This document shows, in pieces, positions 37,104-45,885 of a DNA stretch of 64,000 nucleotides. The position numbers and the translations under genes are program-made. Location: positions 1 to 64,000 of the forward strand of contig JADJIA010000007.1 of assembly GCA_016707285.1 (NCBI GenBank). The letters run 5' to 3'. Origin of the DNA: Ignavibacteriales bacterium. GTDB lineage: Bacteria; Bacteroidota; Ignavibacteria; Ignavibacteriales; Ignavibacteriaceae. The notes under the pieces are model-generated. The model saw only the letters and a list, made by a program, of their open reading frames with translations. It was not told the origin of the DNA and did not search any database. Each line of letters opens with the position of its first letter. Within the stretch, counting starts at the first letter, position 1.

Positions 37104-38879
37104 ATGATGATAAACACGATGCCCGAAAACAATTACATTTTTACAAATAAAGCCAAGTGTCAGGATTGTTACCGGTGTGTAAGGGTTTGTCCCGTGAAGG
37201 CAGTTGGAGTTAAAGACGGGCAGGCTTATGTAGATGAAAAAAGGTGCATTTTTTGCGGGAAATGTATCGTAGAGTGCCCTCAGCAGGCGAAATATTACCG
37301 GAAAGACACCAATAAAGTGAAGGAGCTGATAGCAGCCGATTACGATGTTGTTGCAGCAGTTGCGCCGTCGTTTGCAGGGCTTCTCGACAGAAAGATGGTA
37401 AAACGGTTCCCATCGGCGATGCGACTTCTCGGATTTAGTCTTGTGGTAGAGGTGGCGGAGGGAGCAAGGTATGTAACAGACGAAACGCTCAAAATTGCCG
37501 GCAAGGGGAGAGGAAATATCTCGACCTCGTGTCCTGCCGTGGTGGAATATGCTGAAAAATATCGTCCTGATTTGCTGGAAACTTTAATTCCTGTTCCATC
37601 TCCCATGATAGCACAGGCAAAACTTATCAAAAGGAGGAGGGGACCCGATTCAAAAACAGTTTTTATTGGTCCGTGTGTTGCGAAAAAAAGGGAGGCGGAT
37701 TTTCCGGAACATGAAGGGTTAATTGATGCTGTTCTCACATTTGAGGAGTTGTTCAACTGGCTTAAAGAGAGTGAAATTGAGTTGTCAAATCTTGAAGAGA
37801 GTGGATTTGATTGGGCAAAATACACAGGTGGTGAGTCATTTTGTCTGTCCGGTGGACTTGAAGAAGCTGCAGGTGTTTGTGGGAGTAGCGGTGGACCGGG
37901 AGCACAAATCCTCTGCATGAGCAGTTATGAGAGGATGCTTGAAGCATTTAACATTGTAGATGAAGGAGCCGGGAATCTCATTGTTGAACCTCTTATCTGT
38001 TCGATGGGATGTATAAACGGACCCGGGATCAACTCTGAGATCAATGTTTTAAGGAGGAGGTTAAATGTTCAGGCTTATTCAAAAGAGAAAAAGGAAACAG
38101 GAGAGCCGATAGTTGAAGAGCAAATTCAACTTGTCACCAGTTTCAGAGATAAATCAGGCAATTTCCTACGGGAATTTGAAGAAGAGCAGATTAGAGATGT
38201 GATGAATCAAACGGGAAAATACACAAAAGAGGATGAATTAAATTGTGGTGCCTGCGGTTATCTTTCCTGTCGTGATAAAGCAAAAGCAGTTCTTTCGGGG
38301 ATGGCTGAAATTAAAATGTGTATCCCCTACATGCGACGATTTGCAGAAAGGAAAGCGGATGAGATAATCGACAAAACTCCAAACGGAATTATCGTGCTTG
38401 ATCGATCACTTCAGATAATAAGTGTAAATGAATCATTCATGAGAATGTTTATGTGCACGGGTTCATCAGTGGGAAAACACCTCTCAACCATAATGGACCC
38501 CGACTTGTTTGAAAAAGTGGTAAGTGGTGCCTCGGAACTGATAGAAGAGAGGATGAATTTTGCCAAATACAGTCTATCTACCGAAGCAAAAATATTTAAA
38601 ATGAGTGAAAATTCGATTGCCGGTATCTTTGTGGATATTACAAAAGTTGAAACGGATAAAAAACAGCTTGATACCTTGAGGGGTGAAACGCTCAAAAAAG
38701 CCGAAGAACTTCTTGAGCATCAAGTGAAAACAGCTCAGTTTCTCGCCAAAATATTGGGTGAGGGAACAGCTAAAAGTGAGGCACTCCTCGATAATTTAAT
38801 GAAACTTACCGAGGATGATACTCGAAAAGGCAGCTCAAACAAAAGCAAATGGTTATGGGATATTTACACTTCGAAGTAG
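37104..38879 (+). CDS. Sensory [FeFe] hydrogenase (group C-like) with PAS domain
   Basis: This 591-residue protein has two N-terminal [4Fe-4S] sites (CQDCYRCVRVCP, CIFCGKCIVECP). An H-cluster domain follows, with altered motifs: STSCPAVVEY (the proton-relay Cys is Ser), IGPCVAKKREADF and LICSMGCINGPG. Next is a CGACGYLSCRDKAKAV iron-sulphur domain (about 375-405) and a PAS domain (about 425-520, PNGIIVLDRSLQIISVNESF). Such proteins are thought to sense H2 and signal. The phosphatase gene downstream overlaps its last 31 bases. Cytoplasmic. The role as H2 sensor is inferred from architecture and context. Confidence 0.87.
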   Translation: MMINTMPENNYIFTNKAKCQDCYRCVRVCPVKAVGVKDGQAYVDEKRCIFCGKCIVECPQQAKYYRKDTNKVKELIAADYDVVAAVAPSFAGLLDRKMVKRFPSAMRLLGFSLVVEVAEGARYVTDETLKIAGKGRGNISTSCPAVVEYAEKYRPDLLETLIPVPSPMIAQAKLIKRRRGPDSKTVFIGPCVAKKREADFPEHEGLIDAVLTFEELFNWLKESEIELSNLEESGFDWAKYTGGESFCLSGGLEEAAGVCGSSGGPGAQILCMSSYERMLEAFNIVDEGAGNLIVEPLICSMGCINGPGINSEINVLRRRLNVQAYSKEKKETGEPIVEEQIQLVTSFRDKSGNFLREFEEEQIRDVMNQTGKYTKEDELNCGACGYLSCRDKAKAVLSGMAEIKMCIPYMRRFAERKADEIIDKTPNGIIVLDRSLQIISVNESFMRMFMCTGSSVGKHLSTIMDPDLFEKVVSGASELIEERMNFAKYSLSTEAKIFKMSENSIAGIFVDITKVETDKKQLDTLRGETLKKAEELLEHQVKTAQFLAKILGEGTAKSEALLDNLMKLTEDDTRKGSSNKSKWLWDIYTSK

Positions 38880-40003
38880 AGACTGCTCAGCGGTCAAAAT
38901 ATGAAAGAAGCCCAAGCGGTGATGTGGTTGAGGTGATCCGAACCAAAGAACATACCACTATAATCCTCTGTGATGGACTTGGTTCCGGAGTAAAAGCAAA
39001 CATCTTTGCGGCGATGGCGGCTGCGAGACTAAAAGAACTTTTAAGCTCTGATTTTTCTTTGCGAAAAGCATTTACCAATACAGTCGTAACAATGGAAGAA
39101 GCGAAACAGGCTGACATGCCCTACTCGGCTATGACTGTTGTAAGGATTTTGAACGATGGACTAACAACAATATTAAGTTATGAAACTCCTACACCCTTGT
39201 TCCTTGCAGGTAAAACAGCTTATCCATTAAAAGGGAGGGTTTATAACAACGGAACGGCTTTTATTACCGAACTTAATTGTGTGATCAATACCGGAGAAGG
39301 TATCTTAATCACTTCTGATGGTGTTACTCAAGCAGGTATCGGCAAAAGATTTACCTTGGGGTGGGAAACTGAAGGATTAAACAGTTTTGTTAATTCACTT
39401 TTGCAAAAAGGTGAAATTCCAAAACATCTTCCTAAATTAGTGGAGGAACAGGCAGTTCTACATTGGGGTCCCAAACAGGGTGACGATGTAACGATAGTGG
39501 TTTGTAGTGCAAGAAAAGGGAGGGTGGTTAATCTTTTTACAGGTCCTCCAACTGATCCTGCCGACGATGATACAGCGTTTGAGTCATTTTTTGCCAATCC
39601 GGGAGTAAAGCTTATCTGTGGAGCCTCCACTGCAAAAATTGCTGCGAGATATCTTAACAAACCACTGAAGGTTAATGATGACGGTTGTGATTCGATCACC
39701 CCGCCTGATTATGACATTGAGGGAGTTGATCTTGTAAGCGAAGGGGCAGTTACACTGAATCAGGTTTATAATATCTGGGATGAAGATACTCAAAAGCTGG
39801 ATCCTGACAGCCCTGTTACAATTTTATATTCTCTTTTAACCGCCGCAAACAGAGTAAATTTTTATTTGGGACGAGCGAAAAACCCTGCATCTGAAGATAT
39901 CGCATTTACTCAGATGGGGATTTTAAGAAGAGAAAAGATCATGCCGTTAATCATCGAAAAACTCAAACTCGAGGGAAAACTTGTGGTGGTTAAAGAATTT
40001 TGA
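38849..40003 (+). CDS. PP2C/SpoIIE-type serine phosphatase of the hydrogenase sensor
   Basis: The protein has 384 residues. Its first 220 form a SpoIIE/PP2C phosphatase domain, with ILCDGLGSGVKANIFAAMAA, ILITSDGVTQAG and QGDDVTIVV supplying the metal-binding Asp residues. The C-terminal 150 (VKLICGASTAKIAARYLNKPL...) is a conserved extension of unknown role. ATG 38849 or 38855 both fit; the family often begins near MGYLHFEVETAQ. It overlaps the sensory hydrogenase, so H2 or redox state may switch dephosphorylation of a partner. No cognate kinase or anti-sigma antagonist is next to it. Confidence 0.83.
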   Translation: MVMGYLHFEVETAQRSKYERSPSGDVVEVIRTKEHTTIILCDGLGSGVKANIFAAMAAARLKELLSSDFSLRKAFTNTVVTMEEAKQADMPYSAMTVVRILNDGLTTILSYETPTPLFLAGKTAYPLKGRVYNNGTAFITELNCVINTGEGILITSDGVTQAGIGKRFTLGWETEGLNSFVNSLLQKGEIPKHLPKLVEEQAVLHWGPKQGDDVTIVVCSARKGRVVNLFTGPPTDPADDDTAFESFFANPGVKLICGASTAKIAARYLNKPLKVNDDGCDSITPPDYDIEGVDLVSEGAVTLNQVYNIWDEDTQKLDPDSPVTILYSLLTAANRVNFYLGRAKNPASEDIAFTQMGILRREKIMPLIIEKLKLEGKLVVVKEF

Positions 40004-40297
40004 TTAATGCAATAATCCAATAATGCAATAATCCAATAATTTTTTATAGAGCGCGGATGATGCGGATAAAGCGGATTATCACGGATAAATTTTCATCGTG
40101 ATCCTCCCCTCTCATTTTAGGAGAGGGGTCGGGGGTGAGGTCCTTAGAGTGGTTTAACCCTCCCCTTTGCGTTCTTTGCGTCCTTCGCGGTTTACAACCC
40201 AACACTAAAAAATTCCGATGATGTAGAAGTTAAACGAAATGATCCAATATTTTGTTTTAATTGTATATGAAAAATTATTTACTTGAAACAGAATACG
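40004..40297. repeat. Gene-free gap with several repeat words
   Basis: A tandem GCAATAATCCAATAAT (16 bp, two copies, 40009-40040) is followed by GCGGAT/ACGGATAA words (40052-40087). At 40097-40140 comes a hairpin, CCCCTCTC...GAGAGGGG, with GGTCGGGGGTGAGGT. At 40164-40195 stands TTTGCGTTCTTTGCGTCC. The first array recurs at 45588-45620. No gene is seen. Confidence 0.7.
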
Positions 40298-41555
40298 ATG
40301 ACTACTAATAAAAATAAAACTTTGATAGTTGTGGGAGCGGGATTTGCCGGTCTGCAATTAGTCAAATCGCTTAAAAATACACCAATCAGAATTGTCCTGA
40401 TTGATAAATCAAATCACCATGTTTTTCAACCCCTCTTGTATCAGGTTGCTGTAAGTGCACTTTCACCTGCCGATATTTCGGCACCTGTTCGTACTATCCT
40501 GAAAAATCAAAAAAATGTGGAAGTGATTCTTGGTGAAGTTACCGAGATCGATAAATCCGGCAAAACAGTCACGGTGGATGGACAGGAAGTAAAGTTCGAT
40601 TTTCTTGTTCTTGCACCGGGCTCGCGACACTCATATTTTGGGAAAGACAATTGGGAGGAAAATGCCCCCGGACTAAAAACGATAAAGGATGCGTTAAATA
40701 TCAGGGAAAATATGCTGCTTTCTTTTGAAGAAGCAGAGAATACGGCGTTCCTTTCGGGTAGGAATCTTCCTGTGCAGTTTGTTGTCATAGGAGGAGGACC
40801 AACGGGGGTGGAGATTGCAGGTTCTCTGGCCGAGATTGCCACCAAAACCCTCAGAAAAGACTTCCGAAACATCGACACCAGACAAACAAAGATCATTTTG
40901 GTAGAGGGTTCCGGAAAACTTCTTGGGGCTTATGACTCTCCATTAAATGAAAAAGCGGCTGAAAATCTGCGGGGCATGGGTGTTGAAGTACGATTAAATA
41001 CCATGGTCACAAATATCGATGAAACAGGTGTAACACTTGGTGACGAGAAAATCGAGACCAGAAATATCATTTGGGCTGCCGGAAACAATGCATCCCCTTT
41101 AATAAAAAGTCTTGGCACTGAAACTGACAGAATGGGTCGCGCCATTGTTCGCGAAAATTGTAGCATCAAAGAGAGTGACGATATCTTTGTGGTTGGTGAT
41201 GCCGCAAACTTTATGGAAAACGGGAGATCACTCCCCGGTATTGCGCCTGTGGCGATGCAACAGGGAAGATACATCGGCAAACTGATTAAAAACAGACTTG
41301 AAGGCAGGGATATCCCCCGCTTTAATTATTCCGATAAAGGCAGCATGGCAACAATCGGAAGAGCCAAAAGCGATTTTTCAGGCGGGGAATATTAAACTTT
41401 CAGGCTTTATTGCATGGATTATGTGGGCTTTTATCCATATCATGTATCTGATCGGCTTCCGAAACCGTTACCGCGTTATGGCAGAGTGGGTATGGTACTA
41501 CATTTCCTTTAAACCGGGCGCAAGACTGATAACGGGGGAAAGAAGGAGAACCTAA
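40298..41555 (+). CDS. ndh: Type II NADH dehydrogenase (frameshifted near C-terminus)
   Basis: ATG 40298 starts MTTNKNKTLIVVGAGFAGLQLVKSL, the FAD-binding site. Then come NHHVFQPLLYQVAVSAL, LVLAPGSRHSYFG, the NADH site FVVIGGGPTGVEIAGSLAEI, and FVVGDAA. An extra T near 41377 ends the first frame at 41395. The other frame continues AGNIKLSGFIAWIMWAFIHIMYLIGFRNR, a C-terminal membrane-binding helix pair, to 41555. Restored length is about 418 residues. It oxidises NADH and reduces quinone without pumping protons. Monocistronic. Confidence 0.9.
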
Positions 41556-41764
41556 GGTTCAATTATTAATTATCAGGTATTAATTATAGCAGTCTTTTCG
41601 TGAAATCCGTGGAATCTATAAGAGGAATGCCTTTGGCTCATGGAACTATCAGTAAACCACTCAAGTACTCGAGTACTCAGGTCTCTCAAGTTTCTGGAGG
41701 CTCTACTTCGTCTGATCTCTTAAAAACCATTATATTTACAGATCAATTTTAGCTTTTTGAGAGA
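41556..41764. repeat. Gene-free gap with repeat words
   Basis: Right after the stop is AATTATTAATTATCAGG and GTATTAATTAT. Positions 41651-41706 hold word-like CACTCAAGTACTCGAG, TACTCAGGTCTCTCAAG text, the same family as at 45775-45830. No gene is visible. Confidence 0.6.
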
Positions 41765-42917
41765 ATGACAAAAAAGAAGATCGTAATTATTGGTCCCGCT
41801 TATCCCTACAGAGGAGGGAATTCGCTGTTTGTTTCGAGTCTTTATGATGTTTTAAAGGAACAATTTGATGTTAAGGTAATCAACTATAAATTGCTTTACC
41901 CTTCATTCCTTTTTCCGGGAACAACACAATATGACCGGAGTGAAACAAATATTAAAAAAGCTCCAAATGAGAGACTTATTAATTCGATCAATCCTTTTAA
42001 CTGGTTTTCAGTGGCAAAAAGGATCAAAGAAGAAAAAGCTGATTTGGTGGTTTTCGACTGGTGGCAGCCGTTTTTTGGGCCATGCCATCGTGTAATTTCC
42101 TCTCTGATAAAAGACACCTGTAAAAACAAAATACTCTTCATTACCGAAAACTACATCTCACATGAGGGAAGTTTTATCGATCATACGCTCACAAAAATTG
42201 GTCTAAAAAACGCAAGTTCATTTTTGACTCTCTCAGCAAAGTTGCTGAAGAGTTAAAAACAACAGCGGGGACAGAAAAATTTACAGAAGTGAATTACCCG
42301 TTTACGATTGTTACCAAACGGGGGGTGATGTTACGAGTGAAGAAGCCAAGGTTTCTTTTGGATTCCCCCGGGATTCAAAAGTGATTCTCTTTTTTGGATA
42401 TGTTCGAAAATATAAAGGGCTTGATCTGCTTCTTGATGCAATGCCCGAAATAATTAAAAAGGACCCATCGATTAAACTGTTGGTTGCCGGTGAGTTTTAT
42501 GATGAATTTGAGTTTTATCGTGGAATCATCAAAAAACTCGACTTGTCATCCTCAGTATATATGATCAATAAATTCATCTCAAATGAAGAGGTTTATAAAT
42601 ATTATGAACCTGCTGATCTGGTCATTCTCCCTTACAGAAACGGCACACAATCGGGCATATTAAATGTTGCTTATGGATTCCTTAAACCTGTACTCGTGAC
42701 CCGTGTTGGTGGTTTGGCGGAGTTTGTGGATGAAGGGAAATCAGGATTTGTGATCGCCCCCGATTCTCCGGAGGCAATTGCTGAAGGGGTAATCAAATAT
42801 TTTGAAGCAAAAAAGAGTTTCAACTTCCCCGAATACATCTCTCAAAAAGTATCACAGAATGGTTTTAACGATATGCCACTTTTATTTAAAAAAATAATTG
42901 AGGATTCAGCAAAATGA
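41765..42917 (+). CDS. Glycosyltransferase family 4 protein (frameshifted)
   Basis: The N-terminal half (KKKIVIIGPAYPYRGGNSLFVSSLYDVL) and the C-terminal GT-B half (ILFFGYVRKYKGLDLLLDAMPEI, LLVAGEFYDEF, PADLVILPYRNGTQSGILNVAYGF, PVLVTRVGGLAEFVDEG) belong to one gene of about 384 residues. The frame shifts near 42238 and again near 42320 in a G-run. It transfers a sugar in cell-surface glycan synthesis; donor and acceptor are unknown. The stop overlaps the next gene's ATG by 4 bases. Confidence 0.85.
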
Positions 42918-44056
42918 TTCTGAAGCACGATTGTATCCATTTCCCGGGTGACCGCCCCTGTAAATTTAACAAACTTGAAGGCAGAATCTGCACTGATTGT
43001 GGAGATTATATAAAATATGATCGTGGTGAAAAACGGTTCAGAATATTGATTATTAAACTTGATGCATTGGGTGATGTGTTGCGCACAACCTCAATCTTGC
43101 CGGCAATTAAAAAGATTTGGCCCGAATGTTCAATTACATGGGTTACAAAAAGGAACTCGGTTCCTGTCTTTAAAAACGTCGATATGGTTGATGAAGTTGT
43201 TGCTTTTGAGGATACAGTAGAAGTATTAAAAATTGCCGAACAATATTTTGATGTCGTGATCCATCCTGATGCTTCACCACAAAGCGCCCCCCTTGCAACT
43301 CTTGTTGGATCATACAGTAAACATGGCTTTGAGACTGATGATCTCGGGAAAGTTATCCCATCAAACAGTAAAGCTGAGGAATGGTTTGAGATGGGAGCTT
43401 TTGATCATCTGAAAAAAGCGAACACCAAAACCTATCAACAAATTATCCACGAAATTGCCGGATTCCCTTATGAAAAAGGGGAGATACAGTTAAAGTTGGA
43501 TGAAGAAGAGCTTAAGATCAAAGAAAGTTTCATCAAAAAACACTCTCTGAATGATGCAAAATATCTGTTGGGAATAAATGTTGGTGCCTCGGGCAGATGG
43601 CAGTTGAAACAGTGGAGGATGGATGGATTTGTTGAGCTTATTAAATACCTGTACGGTAGCGTTCCCGGACTGGAAATTCTGCTGTATGGTGGCAGGGAAG
43701 AAGCAGAGAGAATATCTGAACTCACGGCACAATTTCCGCAACTGATCTCAACCGGAACAGACAATGACCTGCGAACATTTTTTGCACTTCTTGATATTCC
43801 ACAGGTGGTAATTTCGGGTGACACCATGGCACTTCATGCTGCCACTGCATTAAAAAAGAGAGTTATCTGTCTTTTTGGACCCACATCTTACCATGAAATA
43901 GAAGACTACGGAAGAATAACCAAAATCTATCCACAAATGGATTGTCTGGTTTGTTACAAGCCATCCTGCGACTTTAAACCAAATTGTATGGAGATGATCT
44001 CCACTCAAATGGTTCTTGATGCAGTTTTGTCTGCATTTGGATTGGGCCTGGCGTAG
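42914..44056 (+). CDS. Glycosyltransferase family 9 (heptosyltransferase-like)
   Basis: This 380-residue protein begins with a Cys cluster (CIHFPGDRPC ... ICTDCGDY), likely a zinc site found in a subset of this family. The GT9 core follows: LIIKLDALGDVLRTTSILPAI, VTWVTKRNS-like text, LLGINVGASGRWQLKQW and VISGDTMALHAATALKKRVICLFGPTS. It ends with further Cys residues (DCLVCYKPSCDFKPNC). It would add a heptose or related sugar to LPS-type glycan from an ADP-sugar. Coupled to the GT4 gene by ATGA overlap. Confidence 0.9.
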   Translation: MILKHDCIHFPGDRPCKFNKLEGRICTDCGDYIKYDRGEKRFRILIIKLDALGDVLRTTSILPAIKKIWPECSITWVTKRNSVPVFKNVDMVDEVVAFEDTVEVLKIAEQYFDVVIHPDASPQSAPLATLVGSYSKHGFETDDLGKVIPSNSKAEEWFEMGAFDHLKKANTKTYQQIIHEIAGFPYEKGEIQLKLDEEELKIKESFIKKHSLNDAKYLLGINVGASGRWQLKQWRMDGFVELIKYLYGSVPGLEILLYGGREEAERISELTAQFPQLISTGTDNDLRTFFALLDIPQVVISGDTMALHAATALKKRVICLFGPTSYHEIEDYGRITKIYPQMDCLVCYKPSCDFKPNCMEMISTQMVLDAVLSAFGLGLA

Positions 44057-44060
44057 ATTC

Positions 44061-45515
44061 TTATTTTAGATAGACTAATTTAATCGTTTTACTTCTTTTT
44101 CCGCTGATCAGTCTGGCTAAGTAAATTCCTGAAGATACATCCCCCGGCTGAAAAATTACAGAGTGATAACCCGCCGCCAAATCCTCATTTACCAGTTCAG
44201 CAATCACTTTCCCGCTTAAGTCATATACAATAAGTGTCGTTTTTCCACTTGCCGGGAGTTGAAACACTATTTTGGTTTCCGGATTAAACGGGTTTGGTGA
44301 ATTCTGATAAACATCAAAGGAATTTGGTGAAAAAACTTTATCGTTAATCGCAACAGGAGCTCCCGGGAAAAACCATGAAATCATATTCATCGTATTCGCT
44401 CTCCAGAGTCCCCAGCTATGCCCCTCGGGAAATTCCTTTGTATAGATTTGATACCCCTGCAAAATCAGTGAATCTCTAAAACTGCGCATATTTGGATAGA
44501 GGGATTCGTATGTCCCCCAGATTGCATAATATTTGATATCTTTTTTGGGACCTGCAACGATGGTATTGTAAATTTCATAATCGTTGGGCCAAAAGGCACC
44601 GGAGTGCAATCCACAATTGGCAAATATTTGAGGGTAGTTCCAACTGATGATTGCAGAAATATTCCCGCCAAATGAATCACCAAGGACAAGTCGTTTATTT
44701 TTATCAGGTATGGTTTTGTATCTGGCATCGATAAAAGGGACAAGTTCCAGAGCAAAAAATGCCGCATACTGCACCCGAAGATCTCCGGCATATTCGGTGT
44801 TCCTGTTGTTGGGTCTTACAAAAACTCCAATAACCGGTTCAATTTTCCCACTGTCGATGGCATTATCAAGAACAGTGGGAGCTTGGGCGAGGAAAAGATA
44901 GTCGGAGCCATCCTGAACATAAACTGCAGGGTATCTTTTAGTGGAATTTGAGTCATATCCCGCTGGTAGATAAACATAGATAGTAAAAGATGAATTTGTA
45001 TTCGTACTGGGGATTGAATATGAAAGCAACTTACCAACAGGTACCCCGGGTCTTTGGGATATTTCCCAGGGTTGAATATAATCAGGCATGGCAAGTTCAG
45101 AGTTTGGACCAAAACCACCGGGGCATTGTCTTGGATTCAGTGGATCAAGAATCCAGGTACTGCCGTTTACTACAAGTTTATAATCAAGTCTTGCATTCAT
45201 CTCAAAAGTGCGAAAATAGTAAAACAGGTTTGTGTTGACAATTTTATTCATCGCAACGGTTGGCTCCCAATTGGTAAAATCACCGGCAATACTCATGGTG
45301 TTAGCAGTGTTTTTGTAAAGGAACACTGCCATGTTGCCTTCTTTTATCGGAATTCCTGTGAGTTTGTGTGCGTTCACAAAACTGTCAGCTACTTCAGCTT
45401 TTCGAACCGGGTCGCTGATTGAGTTAATATAGGTGAGAAAATTCAGGAATCCCGTCTGGGAATAACCTGTAAAAGTAAAAAGGACTAATAATAGTAATAA
45501 ATATCTGGTTTTCAT
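44061..45515 (-). CDS. Secreted esterase with T9SS sorting domain
   Basis: ATG 45515 (MKTRYLLLLLVLFTFTGYS) opens a signal peptide; ATG 45530 is possible. Residues about 65-135 are an E-set/CBM48-like domain (MAVFLYKNTANTMSIAGDFTNWEP). An alpha/beta-hydrolase esterase of the enterochelin-esterase type follows, with VYVQDGSDYLF, the nucleophile elbow LGDSFGGNIS and a late EGHSWGLWR His. The last 85 residues (QNSPNPFNPETKI ... GKVIAELVNEDLAAGYHSV) are a type IX secretion sorting domain. It is therefore exported to the surface. Substrate unknown. Confidence 0.87.
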   Translation of the reverse strand: MKTRYLLLLLVLFTFTGYSQTGFLNFLTYINSISDPVRKAEVADSFVNAHKLTGIPIKEGNMAVFLYKNTANTMSIAGDFTNWEPTVAMNKIVNTNLFYYFRTFEMNARLDYKLVVNGSTWILDPLNPRQCPGGFGPNSELAMPDYIQPWEISQRPGVPVGKLLSYSIPSTNTNSSFTIYVYLPAGYDSNSTKRYPAVYVQDGSDYLFLAQAPTVLDNAIDSGKIEPVIGVFVRPNNRNTEYAGDLRVQYAAFFALELVPFIDARYKTIPDKNKRLVLGDSFGGNISAIISWNYPQIFANCGLHSGAFWPNDYEIYNTIVAGPKKDIKYYAIWGTYESLYPNMRSFRDSLILQGYQIYTKEFPEGHSWGLWRANTMNMISWFFPGAPVAINDKVFSPNSFDVYQNSPNPFNPETKIVFQLPASGKTTLIVYDLSGKVIAELVNEDLAAGYHSVIFQPGDVSSGIYLARLISGKRSKTIKLVYLK

Positions 45516-45885
45516 CTTTGTCTTAAACATAAATTGACATTGGGAATACTAATATATCGAAAGTTAACAAAAAAGAAAAGGGGCAATAATCCAATAATGC
45601 AGTAATCCAATAATGCAGTAATGGGGATAGTTCCACAGATTCCACGGATTTGACACGGATTCCCACGGATTTTTTTAGGACGCAGATACACGCAGATTAA
45701 ACGTGCCGTAGGCATCCCTTTGGGAGAGTTACGCAGAGGGGGGATTGAAGAACCTCAGAACCTCAGAACTCAAGGCACTCAGGTACTCAAGTACTCGAGT
45801 CACTCAAGTACTCAATTCTCTCAAGTACAAATTTTTGTGTTTTGACTATTTTTTTGTAGTTTTAGTTAACAAAAAACAGTTTGTC
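45516..45885. repeat. 370-bp gene-free gap with four repeat families
   Basis: 45588-45623: CAATAATCCAATAATG array. 45620-45668: GGATAGTTCCACAGATTCC and ACGGATT words. 45671-45695: GGACGCAGATACACGCAG word. 45697-45735: GTGCCGTAGGCATCCC and TTACGCAGAGG. 45750-45832: AACCTCAGAACTCAAGGC, ACTCAAGTACTCGAG text. The open frame that runs through this stretch into the next gene is translated repeat. Confidence 0.75.

Noticed and set aside
45745..45885. N-terminal extension of the propeller protein
   Set aside because: These codons come from repeat words; the signal peptide begins at ATG 45886.
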